DNA of 64,000 nucleotides. Origin: Cloeon dipterum. Taxonomy: Eukaryota > Arthropoda > Insecta > Ephemeroptera > Baetidae. The position numbers were made by a program, and so were the translations under genes. How positions within the stretch are numbered: position 1 is the first letter of the stretch; every line of letters starts with the position of its first letter. The notes under the pieces are model-generated. The model searched no databases. It had not been told where the DNA came from and saw only the letters and a list, made by a program, of their open reading frames with translations. This document shows, one piece after another, positions 13,015 to 23,944 of the stretch. The stretch is from the NCBI RefSeq assembly GCF_949628265.1, contig NC_088786.1, forward strand, positions 25,627,681 through 25,691,680. The letters run 5' to 3'.

Positions 13015-15691
13015 ATGATCAACATGGACGAGTTAATAAACAAGTTGTCTGCGACCATCCTTGACGATTTGATCGACGATGCCTCGCTGGGAGTCATCTT
13101 TGGCGTTCACCGGGCCAACAAACTGGGCTACCTGGCCATCGAGGATGGATTTAAGGGCAACAATGGCGAGCATAGTGAAGGCCACCCTATCGTAATTGCT
13201 CCCAACATGGACGTCTTTGGACAGGTAGCCATGAAGAACAAGCAGCACGAGTGCGTCTGTCCTAGCTGCAACAGGAGCCTTGCTGCGTCCAGATTCGCTC
13301 CGCATCTTGAGAAATGTGAGATTTTCATTGCACGTCTTGATTAACATAAAGGAAAAAAGCAGTGATAAGAATTTAATTGGACAGCCGAGATGAAGGATTA
13401 TTTGCCTGTGCCCTTTTTTAGTGGCGAAGGCACTGCATAAAACATATTCACTATTCGCTTATTTGTTGATTGTGTGCCTAATTCAAATTTAAAGCTGGTG
13501 GGAAAACTGCCAATTATATTTTCGACCAAAGTGTCTACGACGCACAACACACAATACATGTAGATAATAGATGCTTGAAAACGGAATTTAGCGCTCATAA
13601 ATTAATAAGTGATTCAATTTGAAACCACAATGATGGAAACAAAAACCGAAAACTACTCATTTCGCATCAATTAACAGCTCACCCACCTTAATTCGCTCTG
13701 TACCAAAGTGGAGTGGCAGAACAACTTTTGCCACTTTTCCAGTTTTAGCTTGCCTAATGTGAACTGACCATCTGCTTGACAGGCATGGGCATGGGCAGAA
13801 ATAGCTCTCGCATCGCGAGCCGCAGGATTGCTAACAGCAGCAAGGAAGGCAACGGCAATGGCAACATCGCGTCCGGAACGGGGGTGAGTGACGACGATGA
13901 TGACGCTGACTGGACGTTTGGTGGCAGTGAGAAGAAAAGGAAGCGGAAGGACAAACACAGCACAAAGAAGAAAAACTCTAGAGTAAGAATCCTGCTTTCA
14001 GCCTTCTTCATAATTTGCAATTTTTGTGTTGTCCAGGTCAAGAATGGTGGTGCTGCCGCTTCAACTGCGGTTTCAGATTCAACATATAACTCTTTAGAAG
14101 GTAACATCAATTCTGGAGAGCAAGCTGCTCCCGTGGTCAATGGTGCTCCTACTTTTGATAGCCTTGGAGCAGCAGAAAAAAAGACGCTTCTTTTGCAAAT
14201 CTGTGGAGTAGTTTCGGAACATACTGGGAAATTGTGCACCAGGACTTTAAGGTATGGCAACTTTAATTTTCTGCCTTAAATCTGACTAATATGAGTCGTT
14301 ATTCTAACAGGTGCCCTCAACACTCTGAAGAGCAAAGGAGGAACATCAGGTTGGCTCTACTAGGCCAAAACTATGAGCATAATCAAGTTATAGGGACTTA
14401 TATTAGTAAGTATTTAATCCAACTTATGAACATAAAGGATAGAGGACGTCTTTTGTTATTCTAGGATTAAATATTCGATAAAAATTCAATTTTTTTCCTT
14501 AAGTAATGAACAAATTGAGGAAGTTATATTTTTTCTATTACATTCAAGAGTAAAAAATTTAAATAAATTTGCTGCACACGGAGAGAAAACATAACCAAGA
14601 GGCAATAGGCACTAATTAGGAGACTGCTGGCGGTTTTTCTGTGACTTTCGCTTTTCTCTAGAAATTTTTTTAAGTCATTCCAAACGCCAGTGTGTGAGAC
14701 AGTGTTTTCAGAGCCAGTTTCAACTCATAACCGTACAAACAAATTGGAAATTTTGCCCCCTGGAAGTCGAAATTCATAAGATGGCATATCTTATGAATTA
14801 CCTTATTTTAATGTCATTCTTAATTAGTCCGTAAATTCATAAATTCCCAAGCAAAATGGCGATTAAAAGGTCATTAAAAATTGGCAACAGTGAGAGGTTT
14901 CCAGTACAAATGAAACACATGTTTTATAAAGCTGTCTTTTTTAAACATCACGCAAAGGCCTAAACAAAGTGCTATATAAATTTACACAGCACAAGTTATT
15001 CTCACTCAGAATCTCTTACTGAGGATTCATCTAGTCGTTAATTTTGCAACCTTCTGTCGCAAAAACGGCATTGACCAAAGATATAATAAATTTCAATGCA
15101 TTTCTCGTTTGAAGATATTTTTTTCTATTTTTTTTAATAAATCATTTGATTTATCAAGACGTTCAAGTTAATCTAACCCAACTACATTTATTTAATAAAA
15201 TTCAGTTATTTTTGGTAGCTGATTGGGATCATGATTTTAACGAAATTAGGTCTGGTCACAAAGGCCTACATTTTTAAATACACAATTGAAGTGCTTGTTT
15301 GCCAGAAAGAAAACCACATTTTCGCATTTAATGAATCACTGTGTGTTCTAATTTTGAATTTAGCTTTACTCAACCATTTTACGTTTTGTTTGTAATTGCA
15401 GAGTCTGAGCCGATGGATAGTGATAACGTAGGCAACGTTGATGTAGATTCGTACGAAGACGGGGATAGTCAAGCGGTGAGGGAAGCGCTGACCAGAGGCG
15501 CCAGTTGGGACCAAGCGACTGAGCACTCGAGCACATCCTCGCCAGCAGACTCAACGTCCACCACCAGCTCCTCATCAAAAAAGCCAACCACTTCCAAGGG
15601 TGGCAAGAAAGGGAAAAAAGGCTCTAAAAATAGCACACCTCCGAGCAGCATTGCTGGTAGTGCTGCGCTTGAGGATTTGTATTCCCACTAA
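13015..15691 (+). CDS. Sgf11: SAGA-associated factor 11 (ataxin-7-like protein 3)
   Basis: Five exons join in frame: 13015-13315, 13783-13982, 14037-14251, 14311-14405 and 15402-15691, giving 366 residues. The N-terminal helix (residues 1-40) is the part that packs on the other deubiquitinase-module subunits. Residues 80-101 form the Sgf11 zinc finger (CPSC...HLEKC), followed by GMGRNSSRIASRRIAN and an acidic then Lys/Arg-rich linker. A second zinc-binding SCA7 domain spans about residues 214-252 (ICGVVSEHTGKLCTRTLR, CPQH). The C-terminus is Ser/Thr- and Lys/Gly-rich. The protein activates the ubiquitin protease Nonstop/USP22 within SAGA to remove ubiquitin from histone H2B in the nucleus. 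Presence of the SCA7 domain makes it ATXN7L3-like, not the short yeast type. Intron 4 (996 bp) is much longer than the others. An AATAAA near 16.11 kb could end the transcript. Confidence 0.93.
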
Positions 15692-16609
15692 TTTTTTTTT
15701 TGTTAAGCAGTATTCCGTACTTAATTATCTGTTAAGCCAAAGCTCATTGTGAATAGTAGCCATGTAAGTCCGACGTCTGCTCCGATTTGTACTTATTGTG
15801 TAAAGCGAAACCAACAATTGATTAATTGTTACAAAGAAATACAATGTAAATCTACCGACTAGACTCAGAATCTTTTAAGTGTGGCAATAATTGTAATATG
15901 TGCATACAATGAATGATAATTTATCGCGGATTTTTAAATTGTGTGATATACTTTGAAAACATGTCCAGTTTCCTCTCCAAATGTGTAAAAAAATATGATT
16001 ACTATAGAGCACGCCGTCTGAATATTCAGCAAAACAATGCTCATCATTGCGACTGATGTCTCCTATAATGTTTAAATTGACAGGAATAAGATATAATTTT
16101 GTCCGTGCGTATGAAAATAAAATTCAAGTGTAATTTAAAATCACATAGCCAATTATTCATTGTTGAAACTCCTTTTTGCTTTGTTAGTGTCGAGCTTATG
16201 GTGGTAGAACTGGTAAGCTGTGTCAACAAGCTCAAGGCCATTATTTGAGAGCTTTGCTGATGAGAGCCATTGAGCATCGAGCCCCCAAGCCACTATTTGT
16301 AAACAAATTTTAAGTAAGTATCAGAGCCAAATTAAGATTATTGCTAGGAAAATAATGAATAAATTTATCAGAAGTCAAATTAACCCTTGAAAAATGACTG
16401 GAGTGTTTAAGTGGTGGTCAGCGTTCAAGTTAAAAGCGCAACCGGCTTTTTGCTCCTAAAATAGTTTTTAAATTTGATACAGCGTTTTATCTCTTAAGAT
16501 GCCAATAGCTTATGATTATGAAACTTATTTTAATTCACCTTTTTAAACTTAAATTAAATTTATTTTTCCTTTAGTCAGGCGTAGCATTCTACACTTCAAG
16601 TGAGAAATA
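15692..16609 (+). other. Sgf11 3' UTR and short intergenic gap
   Basis: AT-rich sequence with an AATAAA signal near 16.11 kb, followed by about 0.5 kb before the SDR start codon. A TTTAG about 35 bases upstream of the SDR ATG could be a 5' UTR splice acceptor. No coding frame is supported. Confidence 0.45.
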
Positions 16610-17986
16610 ATGGCAGCAGTTAAAGTAGCTGTGGTGAGTGTTAATTTGTTCGACACCACATAATCCATTCTAATTTTAATCGATATTTTGTAGGTGACCG
16701 GCGGAAACAAGGGCATTGGCTATGCTATTACTCAGGGCTTGTGTGACAGGTACAACGGAACTGTCTATCTGACAGCGAGGGATGAAAATCGAGGAAGGGA
16801 GGCTGTTGCCAAGTTAAACAAGGTCCGTTTTAAATCTTCTCAGTTTGGCACTTTCTTACTAAACGCATAACAGTTGCAAAATACTGATGACATCATTAAT
16901 TTCAGCTGGGATTCAAGCCCCTTTTTCACCAGTTGGACATCGAGGACCAGGGAAGCATCAACAGATTTAAAAGGTTCATCGAAGAAACTCATGGAGGTCT
17001 TGATGTTCTGGTGAACAATGCTGCCATTGCCTACAAGGTAATTCTTTCTTGATATCATCAGAAAATATTTTTTTTGACAACTGTCTATAATTATTGGCTA
17101 TAGATCCTTATAATTTGACATAATTGATTTTGTCTAGTTAACAATTCTGAACATTAAGGGATATTTCTTTCTGGAATTTCCCGTGTACGGCAGCTTTTTT
17201 AAATCAACAATTTTTTTATGAATAATGAATTATTATTGAATAACTATTTCCAGAATGATGCCATAGATCCATTTGGCAAGCAAGCAGAGGACACAATCAG
17301 GATCAACTTCTTCGGTGTTTTGAACACCTGTCGCGCCCTCTTACCCCTTATGCGTTCTCACGGGCGTGTGGTCAACGTCTCCAGCTCATGTGGTCATCTT
17401 CTTAGGATCAACGGCCAAGAGCCTCAGGCTGCAGAGCTCCGGACCAAGCTGTCATCACCCAGTTTAACTGAAGAGGAACTCTGCGATATCATGAGGAACT
17501 TTGTCAAGTACGTTTTTGAATTTAAAATATCGATGTCTCTACAACCAAATTAATTCCACGAACGAATTTGATGTTGTTTTTTTTGTTTCAATAGGGCTGC
17601 TAATGCTGGCAACCACTACGAGCTGGGCTACCCCAACAGCTGCTATGTGGTTTCCAAGGTGGGTGTCAGCGCCCTCTCGCAAATTCAGCAGCGCACGTTT
17701 GATAATGACACCTCAAGGGTTGATATGGTGGTAAACCACGTTCACCCTGGCTACGTGGACACCGACATGACCAGCCACAAAGGGCCTTTGACCATTGAAG
17801 AAGGTACAAGTTGCAAAGAAAATTTGAAGTTTGAAAAAATAATAATTTATCTTTCTTCCAGGGGCTGTTGGTCCACTGTATTGCGCGCTTCTGCCTCCCG
17901 ATGTCAAAGAACCAAGAGGACAGTTCATCTGGAAAGATTGCTCCATCGTGGACTGGGTCAACGGCCCTACACCATCTTCAGTTTAA
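16610..17986 (+). CDS. Carbonyl reductase (NADPH)-like short-chain dehydrogenase/reductase
   Basis: Six exons join in frame: 16610-16633, 16694-16822, 16906-17037, 17254-17507, 17595-17803 and 17862-17986, giving 290 residues. The cofactor loop TGGNKGIG is at residues 10-17, followed by a Rossmann strand pattern with ARDENRGREA. NNAAIAYK is the SDR NNAG-type motif, NVSSSCG carries the catalytic serine, and the active-site YxxxK is Tyr197-Lys201 (YVVSK). Length and the 40-residue insert before the catalytic Tyr match the monomeric CBR1 branch, which reduces carbonyl compounds with NADPH in the cytosol. The PGYVDTDMTSHKG segment is also typical of CBR1. Exon 1 encodes only eight residues. AATAAA at 18122-18127 is a good polyadenylation signal. 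The exact substrate cannot be told from sequence. Confidence 0.9.
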
Positions 17987-18394
17987 TAGAAATCATTCCA
18001 GGGAATTCATACTTCAATGAGTGCATACAAATTATTTTCATATAATTTAAAAAAATATATTCTTTAAAATTTTTTCACTTAAGCTCTTGTGACGGGCTCT
18101 TAGAAGTAACCGTTAAAGTGAAATAAACATGAAAGCACAAATATTGATCCTGTGTTTAATTCTCAACATTATATAGTTTTACTCTGAACTGCCTAGCAAC
18201 AAAGAGCAAAAAATACTAACAGTCACGCTCTGTTTGACATCACCTCACATATACCACGTTACAGGATCCACGCAGAGCGCCATGTGGGAATTCATTTAAA
18301 ATGTATTCTCAGTGCAGGAATGAGGCGCACGATGATGTTTAATTTTTTAACAGTGCAGTGCCAACCATTACTCTAATTTGGTTGATTAGGAGAG
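17987..18394 (+). other. SDR 3' UTR and gap before the galactosyltransferase array
   Basis: Holds the SDR poly(A) signal (AATAAA, 18122-18127) and, closer to the next gene, a TCAGT initiator-like pentamer at 18309-18313 about 85 bases before the next ATG. Nothing else is recognised. Confidence 0.4.
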
Positions 18395-20054
18395 ATGGCA
18401 AAATATAAGAAAACGAGCAACAATAGTGTGAATGTGATTGAACGATGTCTGTGCAACTTTTATATCGTGTTCTTTTTGGGTTTTCTGCTTGGGTTATGTA
18501 TGTCCATGGTAATGATAACTTCTTTTGGGGCATCTAGCATGCTGAAAAACTACATGCCTCCAAAAGTGCACGGAAATGAAAAACAGGAGCATCTCAAGTA
18601 AGGTTGGATTACCATTCTAAAATTTGCTTTAATTCCTTCAAAAACAGGGAGGAACTAAAATTAAAAATTGACGCAAAATTTATTCGAGAGGTCTCCAGTT
18701 CAAATCTGACGCTTGCAAGGCAGTTAAAGAACAGTATGTATTTTTACGACAGCAAAAAACACAATGTCTTTTATGAATTTATTAAAAGTGAATATTATAA
18801 TTTTCTTTACCAGCCGCACGCAGAATCCAAGGCATTGCAATGGCAAAGAAAATGCGAATCCTCTGTTGGGTGATGACGGCGAAGCACACGCACAAAACAA
18901 GGTCTTTGGCAATCAAAAGAACGTGGGGACGTCATTGCGACAAAATTCTATTCTTTAGTGAATCAGAGGGTATTGATTTAAAATAAATAAAAATCTGTAA
19001 AGTAATTATTACACTGAATGTGCGCAAATAAATTCACAGACACCGAAGTTCCAACGATCCAGATAGAAAATGTACCGCCTAATCGGAGCGGTCTATGGAC
19101 GAAAGTGGTCGGCGCTTACAAACACGTCTACAATTACCACCGAGATGAATATGATTGGGTCCTGCGGGCCGATGACGATACGTAACCAATTCTATTTTAA
19201 ACGAAATTCAAACGATTTCTAATTATACTTGAATCAGATTCGCCATAGTTGAAAACATGCGGGAAATGCTTTTACCTTACAGTCCAGATCAACCTGGATT
19301 TTTCGGCTACAGATTCATTCCCCATTCTCCGCGCGGGTACTTCAGCGGGGGCGGCGGTGTGACTTCACCGTTTTATTATTTTTGATCAAAACTAAGAGTT
19401 TAAAATGAAATTTAGGTGTGCTTACGAGCAGAGAAGCGGTTGAAAGGGTGGTGACGAGGGCATTTGATGATAAAAATCGAGACTGCGCCAACACATCGAA
19501 ACCTATTACAGACGACGATGTGAAGATTGGTAAAATTATCAATAATAAAAAGGTTTGGCATCTCTAAAACCCCGAAAATAAAAGCCCAGTGCTTGTATGC
19601 TGTTGGGGTCGAGCCAGATGACTCGCGAGACTTTCTGGGTCGCAGCCGAATGCACTGCTTTGATGATCAGGCGCACATAAACCCAAATGTTGTCAATAGA
19701 GACTGGTGGTATTGGCAATACCTTTGGTGGCCTGTCAAGGGGGTAAAGAGATTTATATATCGTATTGAGTCTGTGTTGCGAAAAGAATGTCAAACAAACA
19801 TTTTTTAATTAAGTGGTAGTGCGTTTTATATAAATACCTCCTTACAGGGACTGGCATGTTGCGGTGAAAATGGAATTGCGTGGCACTATATCTCACCGGA
19901 AAAACAGTACATGCTGCATTACCTTTCTTATCATGTGCAACCGGAGAGCGTAATTTTCGTGGCGAAGGCGACTGTTCCCGAAGGAGGCATTCCAAAAACA
20001 ACGGAGAGAACCACTTATGAACCAATCGGATATCCAATTGAAATTGCTCGATGA
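18395..20054 (+). CDS. C1GALT1-like beta-1,3-galactosyltransferase, array copy 1
   Basis: Eight exons: 18395-18597, 18648-18733, 18814-18969, 19040-19181, 19238-19356, 19416-19529, 19585-19742 and 19848-20054; 394 residues. The N-terminus is a type II membrane anchor (YIVFFLGFLLGLCMSMVMI). The glycosyltransferase domain follows: MRILCWVMTAK, a TWGRHC motif, the metal-binding DDD at residues 193-195 (DWVLRADDDT), FFGYRF, SGGGGVLTSREAV, and the C-terminal WWYWQYLWWPVKG then ACCG and HYxxPEKQYMLHYLSYHVQP. Core-1 synthases add galactose beta-1,3 to O-linked GalNAc in the Golgi lumen. All landmarks I can identify are kept, so it is probably active, although the substrate may differ from core-1. 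The acceptor of exon 7 (AATAAAAG) lacks a pyrimidine tract. Poly(A) signal at 20203-20208. Confidence 0.9.
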
Positions 20055-20528
20055 AAACGATTAAATAATTTATGTACTCTGACATACAGAAGTATTAGTT
20101 AAATAATGTAAAAAATAATAGAGATTTTGTCATCTTCCTTAAAAAAAAGTCTGGAGAGTAAATTTAATAATCACAATAATTACGCATTATATCATACAAA
20201 TCAATAAAGGCGCTTTGATTTTTAAGGTTTCAAAGCATATATGTTAAGTGAATAAAAAAATCCTATTCCCAGTTTTCTCAGGATATTTACTTCTTTTCGC
20301 GATGCGCTACTTAGTTGAAAGCAGGTTTGTTATCAAGAGACACACGTTTTATGATAATAAAAGGTTATAATTGCGTTTAAAAAAATATTTTATTTTTTGG
20401 GTATCATTGGGTGTGACAAGCTCTGGTCATAACTAGAGGACTGAATTGGAGAGACTTTAAATTTAGCACGGTCCATTTAAATAGCAAGTTAAGTTGCTTC
20501 AAATTGTTACAGAGACAGAAAAATTAAT
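20055..20528 (+). other. Copy 1 3' UTR and intergenic gap
   Basis: AT-rich; holds the poly(A) signal of copy 1 (AATAAA, 20203-20208). No coding frame is supported before the relic copy. Confidence 0.45.
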
Positions 20529-21447
20529 ATGTGTATAAAATATTGTAGGCAATTTATCCCCCACACGGTCCCTGCGTGTACGTTTTTTCCTGGAGTCACA
20601 GTTGGTTTTGTGATGTGCACTTTACTGGTAACACAATTATCATATAGACAACAATAATTTTATTTCAGCTATTGCTATTACGTACCGCTCAGTTGATCTT
20701 GATTCGTGCTTGTAACACTAATGATTCAAAGTCATAAAAACAATTCTGAATCTATACAGACCGCTTACAATTAGAATTAAATTCATCATATGTATACATA
20801 TGATTTACTCAGATGTAAAGTGGATTAAGATTTTTAATTTTTAGCGATTACTAAACAATTGTTCGGGGACAAATGAAATGAATGCGAGGAAACTTGCCGA
20901 AATAATTAAAATTTTGTGCCTTTTGTGATTACGACTGGAACTAAACACCAGACTGCGCACGGCAATCCATGTGAGATGAGAGCCACTTGAGGCAGTAGGC
21001 ACTGCAACCAATCACTTCACTAGCAACACAAACGGTCTTTAGAATGTTGCGCAAAAAACATTTTAAAATTAGTGTATATATTTATTACTTTTAAGACTCG
21101 ATGATTTTATCTGCACTCACGGGACGCCAAGGGTTGAAACAGATTTTTTCCCATCTGATGCGGAAACACTCAAACCCGGACGCAACTCAAGAAAATAGTT
21201 AGTGCTGGTGGAACCACATTTACTGACCTCAAGGATCTGTAAGTTCCATGATATTATTTGATCAAATTACTTCAAAGTTGTCTTAAGTGAATCAATTGCT
21301 GCTATGACGAGCCAGTTTCGTTTCACTATTTGGACAAAAGAAAGATGTACCATGATGGACTTTTTAGTGTACCACACGTGTCAAACCGTGGAGCAATTCA
21401 TTATTCCATCAGCACCTACTACTGTACACTCAATCTTGGCTAACTAA
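20529..21447 (+). pseudogene. Disintegrated C1GALT1-like copy between array copies 1 and 2
   Basis: Four pieces in the right order recall exons of the neighbouring genes. At 20529-20656 an ATG opens a 42-codon frame whose hydrophobic segment (GVTVGFVMCTLLV) matches the membrane anchors of the array. At about 20875-21025 the DNA is close to exon 4 of copy 2 (ARKLAE, then KILC), but frames change and the TWG tryptophan is a TGA. At about 21130-21240 RFFP, HSNP and IY-stop-P recall the exon encoding RFFPFAVDNHVNP...WWYWDYIYWP, again with stops; it still ends at an intact-looking GTAAGT donor. At about 21300-21447 DEPVSFHYLDKRKMY then, in another frame, MMDFLVYHT match the last exon. Exons for the DxD and glycine-rich regions are missing. 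Several stops and frame changes make it a clear relic. Confidence 0.8.
20785..20804. repeat. Perfect 20-bp palindrome
   Basis: ATCATATGTATACATATGAT reads identically on both strands. It lies inside the relic galactosyltransferase copy, between its anchor exon and its exon-4-like piece. Function unknown; it could be chance in AT-rich DNA. Confidence 0.7.
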
Positions 21448-21708
21448 TTTTATGCAATAAGAAGTTTATAAGTGAATGTATTTGATGAATGATTTTTGTG
21501 GATACTTAATTGATTGTTTTAAGTGAAACGCCGCAAGAAAGGTTTTTTATTACTAACGCATATCAAGATCATACAAAGTTATTTAAGTTGTACGCTTATC
21601 ACAAAACCACTTGTCTTAATGATCAATAGAAGATGATATAAAATCACCGCCGCTTCAAAATTTTGCATGCATATTTCTGGTGCGCGGTGTCCAGTAAAGA
21701 CGCTTCAA

Positions 21709-21742
21709 TTTAAATTAAGTCTTTTCTCTCCGCCAATTCAGT
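21709..21742 (+). promoter_or_regulatory. Candidate core promoter of array copy 2
   Basis: A TTTAAATTAA stretch at about 21709-21718 lies roughly 30 bases before TTCAGT (21737-21742), an arthropod initiator-like sequence. A start here would leave only about six bases before the ATG at 21746, so initiation at the later in-frame ATG (21923) would be favoured. Confidence 0.3.
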
Positions 21743-21922
21743 ATCATGCGCTCTCATTTCCAAGATAAAAAAGCGGCCGGTATTTGCCTTCTGATTAGCA
21801 GGTTATGGCGCGGTGTGTCTCGCTGTTATCACCTAGCTCAGTTATTCTTTTTAGCAATAGTACGTGCTGCGGACCTCTTGCCGGCAAAAATATTTCGCCT
21901 CCTTCATGTTTTGCAGCAAAAG

Positions 21923-23594
21923 ATGATCAAACTAGATGCAGGTTAGTGTGAAAGAATATATACATTTTACAACTTTAAAATTTGGATTCATGCAGGAGCA
22001 CTTGGTTTGAGGAATAGAGGTTCCAATGCCAAGACTTTGTGCGTTTTCGCTGTTGGCATCGCAGTCGGCTTTGCAGCGTCCTCACTTTTTGTTTCCCATC
22101 GATTTTTGGAAGAAAATTACTTCGTCAAATTTGTAAATTCTCAAAATGATTCTAAGTAAGTGTGCGGACTTTTAAAACGAAACCGCAATTAATTGTATAA
22201 TATTCTCTCTTATTCATTAGGGTTGAATCAGAGAGTGTGTTTCAAAAACCATTTAAATCCATAGTACAGCTACATCGTGACATGGAATTGAATCATTCGT
22301 ACACGTTAGAACTACTTCATAGTAAGTAAATTCAACAAATAATGATTGATTGACAACGAGTATTTTTAAGAGGCTGAGGAAATGCACGCGAGGAAGCTTG
22401 CCGAACAAATCAGAATTTTGTGCTGGGTGATGACGACGGAATCAAACCATAAGGAAAAGGCGTTCCACGTCAAATCCACTTGGGGCCGGCACTGCAATCG
22501 ATTGATTTTTATCAGTGACGCTGAAGGTACGGGCAATTGTTAACAGTGCAAAGTATATTAATTTGACAGACAGAGAACCAGCTAACGCAATAAAATAATT
22601 TTTTTCCAACAGATCACTCGTTGCCGGCCGTAAAACTGGACGTGGCTGCTAATCGTGCAGCTCTTTGGGCCAAAACTGTGGGCGCATTCCAGCATGTTTA
22701 TGAGCATTATAGGGATGAATACGACTGGGTAATGAAGGCCGATGATGACACGTGAGGAGTTAATTTGACGTATACGACGATAATTTGAAATGTAGGCGAG
22801 TACAGATACGTCTTCGTGGAGAATCTGAGGACGATGCTCATTCCCTACTCGCCAAAAGAGTTGATTTACTTTGGATCTCGGTTTAAAATAGGGACTCCAC
22901 TAGGATACATGAGTGGTGGTGGAGGTTCGTTCGATAATAATTACTAAATTACATATTTCATTGATTTTAAATATTTATTAGGTTATGCGGTTAGCAGAGA
23001 CGCTGTGGAAAAGGTGGTTAATGAAGCATTTGATGGCAAACAATCAGATTGTCCTTTATCAAGCGATGACGGGCCTGAAGATATTTTGATTGGTAATAAA
23101 CGCATTATCAAGAGGAAGTTTGATTGACAATTAGACGCGCCTTATCAGTTGAAAAATGATTTTACTGAAGTGTCCTATCAAGGTAATAAAAAAATGTTAA
23201 ATTTCAGCCAAATGTCTTCATTCAGTTGGTGTTATACCTGGAGATTCAAGAGACTCAAATGGAAGGGGCAGATTTTTCCCATTTGCTGTGGACAATCACG
23301 TGAATCCAAACCAAGAGCCTAAGGACTGGTGGTATTGGGACTACATTTACTGGCCAATAGAAGGGGTAACCGTCATTTCATATAAAAAATTACTTGATTA
23401 ACTGTTGATTTTAGGGATTGGATTGCTGCTCCAATCAACCGGTCTCATTTCATTACGTGACCCCGACGCAAATGTATATGATTGAATTCTTAGCCTACAA
23501 AGTGAGACCATTCAGCGTTAATAATTTGCAAAAATGGGTAAATCCAACCATTCCCCCTACGTCACGGGCAAATACTACGGAGAGTGGTGATTGA
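21923..23594 (+). CDS. C1GALT1-like beta-1,3-galactosyltransferase, array copy 2
   Basis: Nine exons: 21923-21941, 21996-22155, 22221-22321, 22371-22526, 22613-22751, 22806-22924, 22982-23092, 23208-23365 and 23415-23594; 380 residues. The start at 21923 gives a short cytosolic tail before the anchor (TLCVFAVGIAVGFAASSLFV), as in the family. An in-frame ATG at 21746 would add 59 residues (439 in all). Catalytic landmarks are complete: ILCWVMTTE, STWGRHC, DDD at residues 189-191 (DWVMKADDDT), YFGSRF, MSGGGGYAVSRDAV, WWYWDYIYWPIEG and GLDCCSNQPVSFHY. From the second exon on, intron phases equal those of the other copies; the extra 5' exon is unique here. Expected role is Golgi galactosyl transfer to O-glycans. 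Poly(A) signal AATAAA at 23625-23630. Confidence 0.9.
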
Positions 23595-23850
23595 AATAGA
23601 AAAAAATTCGAAATTAATTTTTCTAATAAAAGTCTCAGAGCACCACAAGACACAAGAATTTCATTTTCATTAATTTTATGTACATATTATGTTTTTGCTT
23701 TACAAGTTCTTTATCAATGTTCAAATTAATATTAAATATGGTTTATTCAATGTTTCTTATAACCATGAAAAAATTCAATTTTCAAAAAAAATTCACACAG
23801 CTGACTGAAATAAATGCTTAACGCGGTGGACGACACAAATTGGCTGTGTG

Positions 23851-23875
23851 ATTTAAATCCGGGAGACGTGTCAGT
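23851..23875 (+). promoter_or_regulatory. Candidate core promoter of array copy 3
   Basis: ATTTAAAT at 23851-23858 followed by a TCAGT initiator-like pentamer at 23871-23875, 70 bases before the copy 3 ATG. The arrangement resembles that in front of copy 2. Both motifs are short and could be chance. Confidence 0.25.
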
Positions 23876-23944
23876 GTCATTTTCCCCAGTCTGCTTTCGT
23901 CGCGCCAACCATACAGAGCACAGAGCGCGAGTCGAAATTGTATC

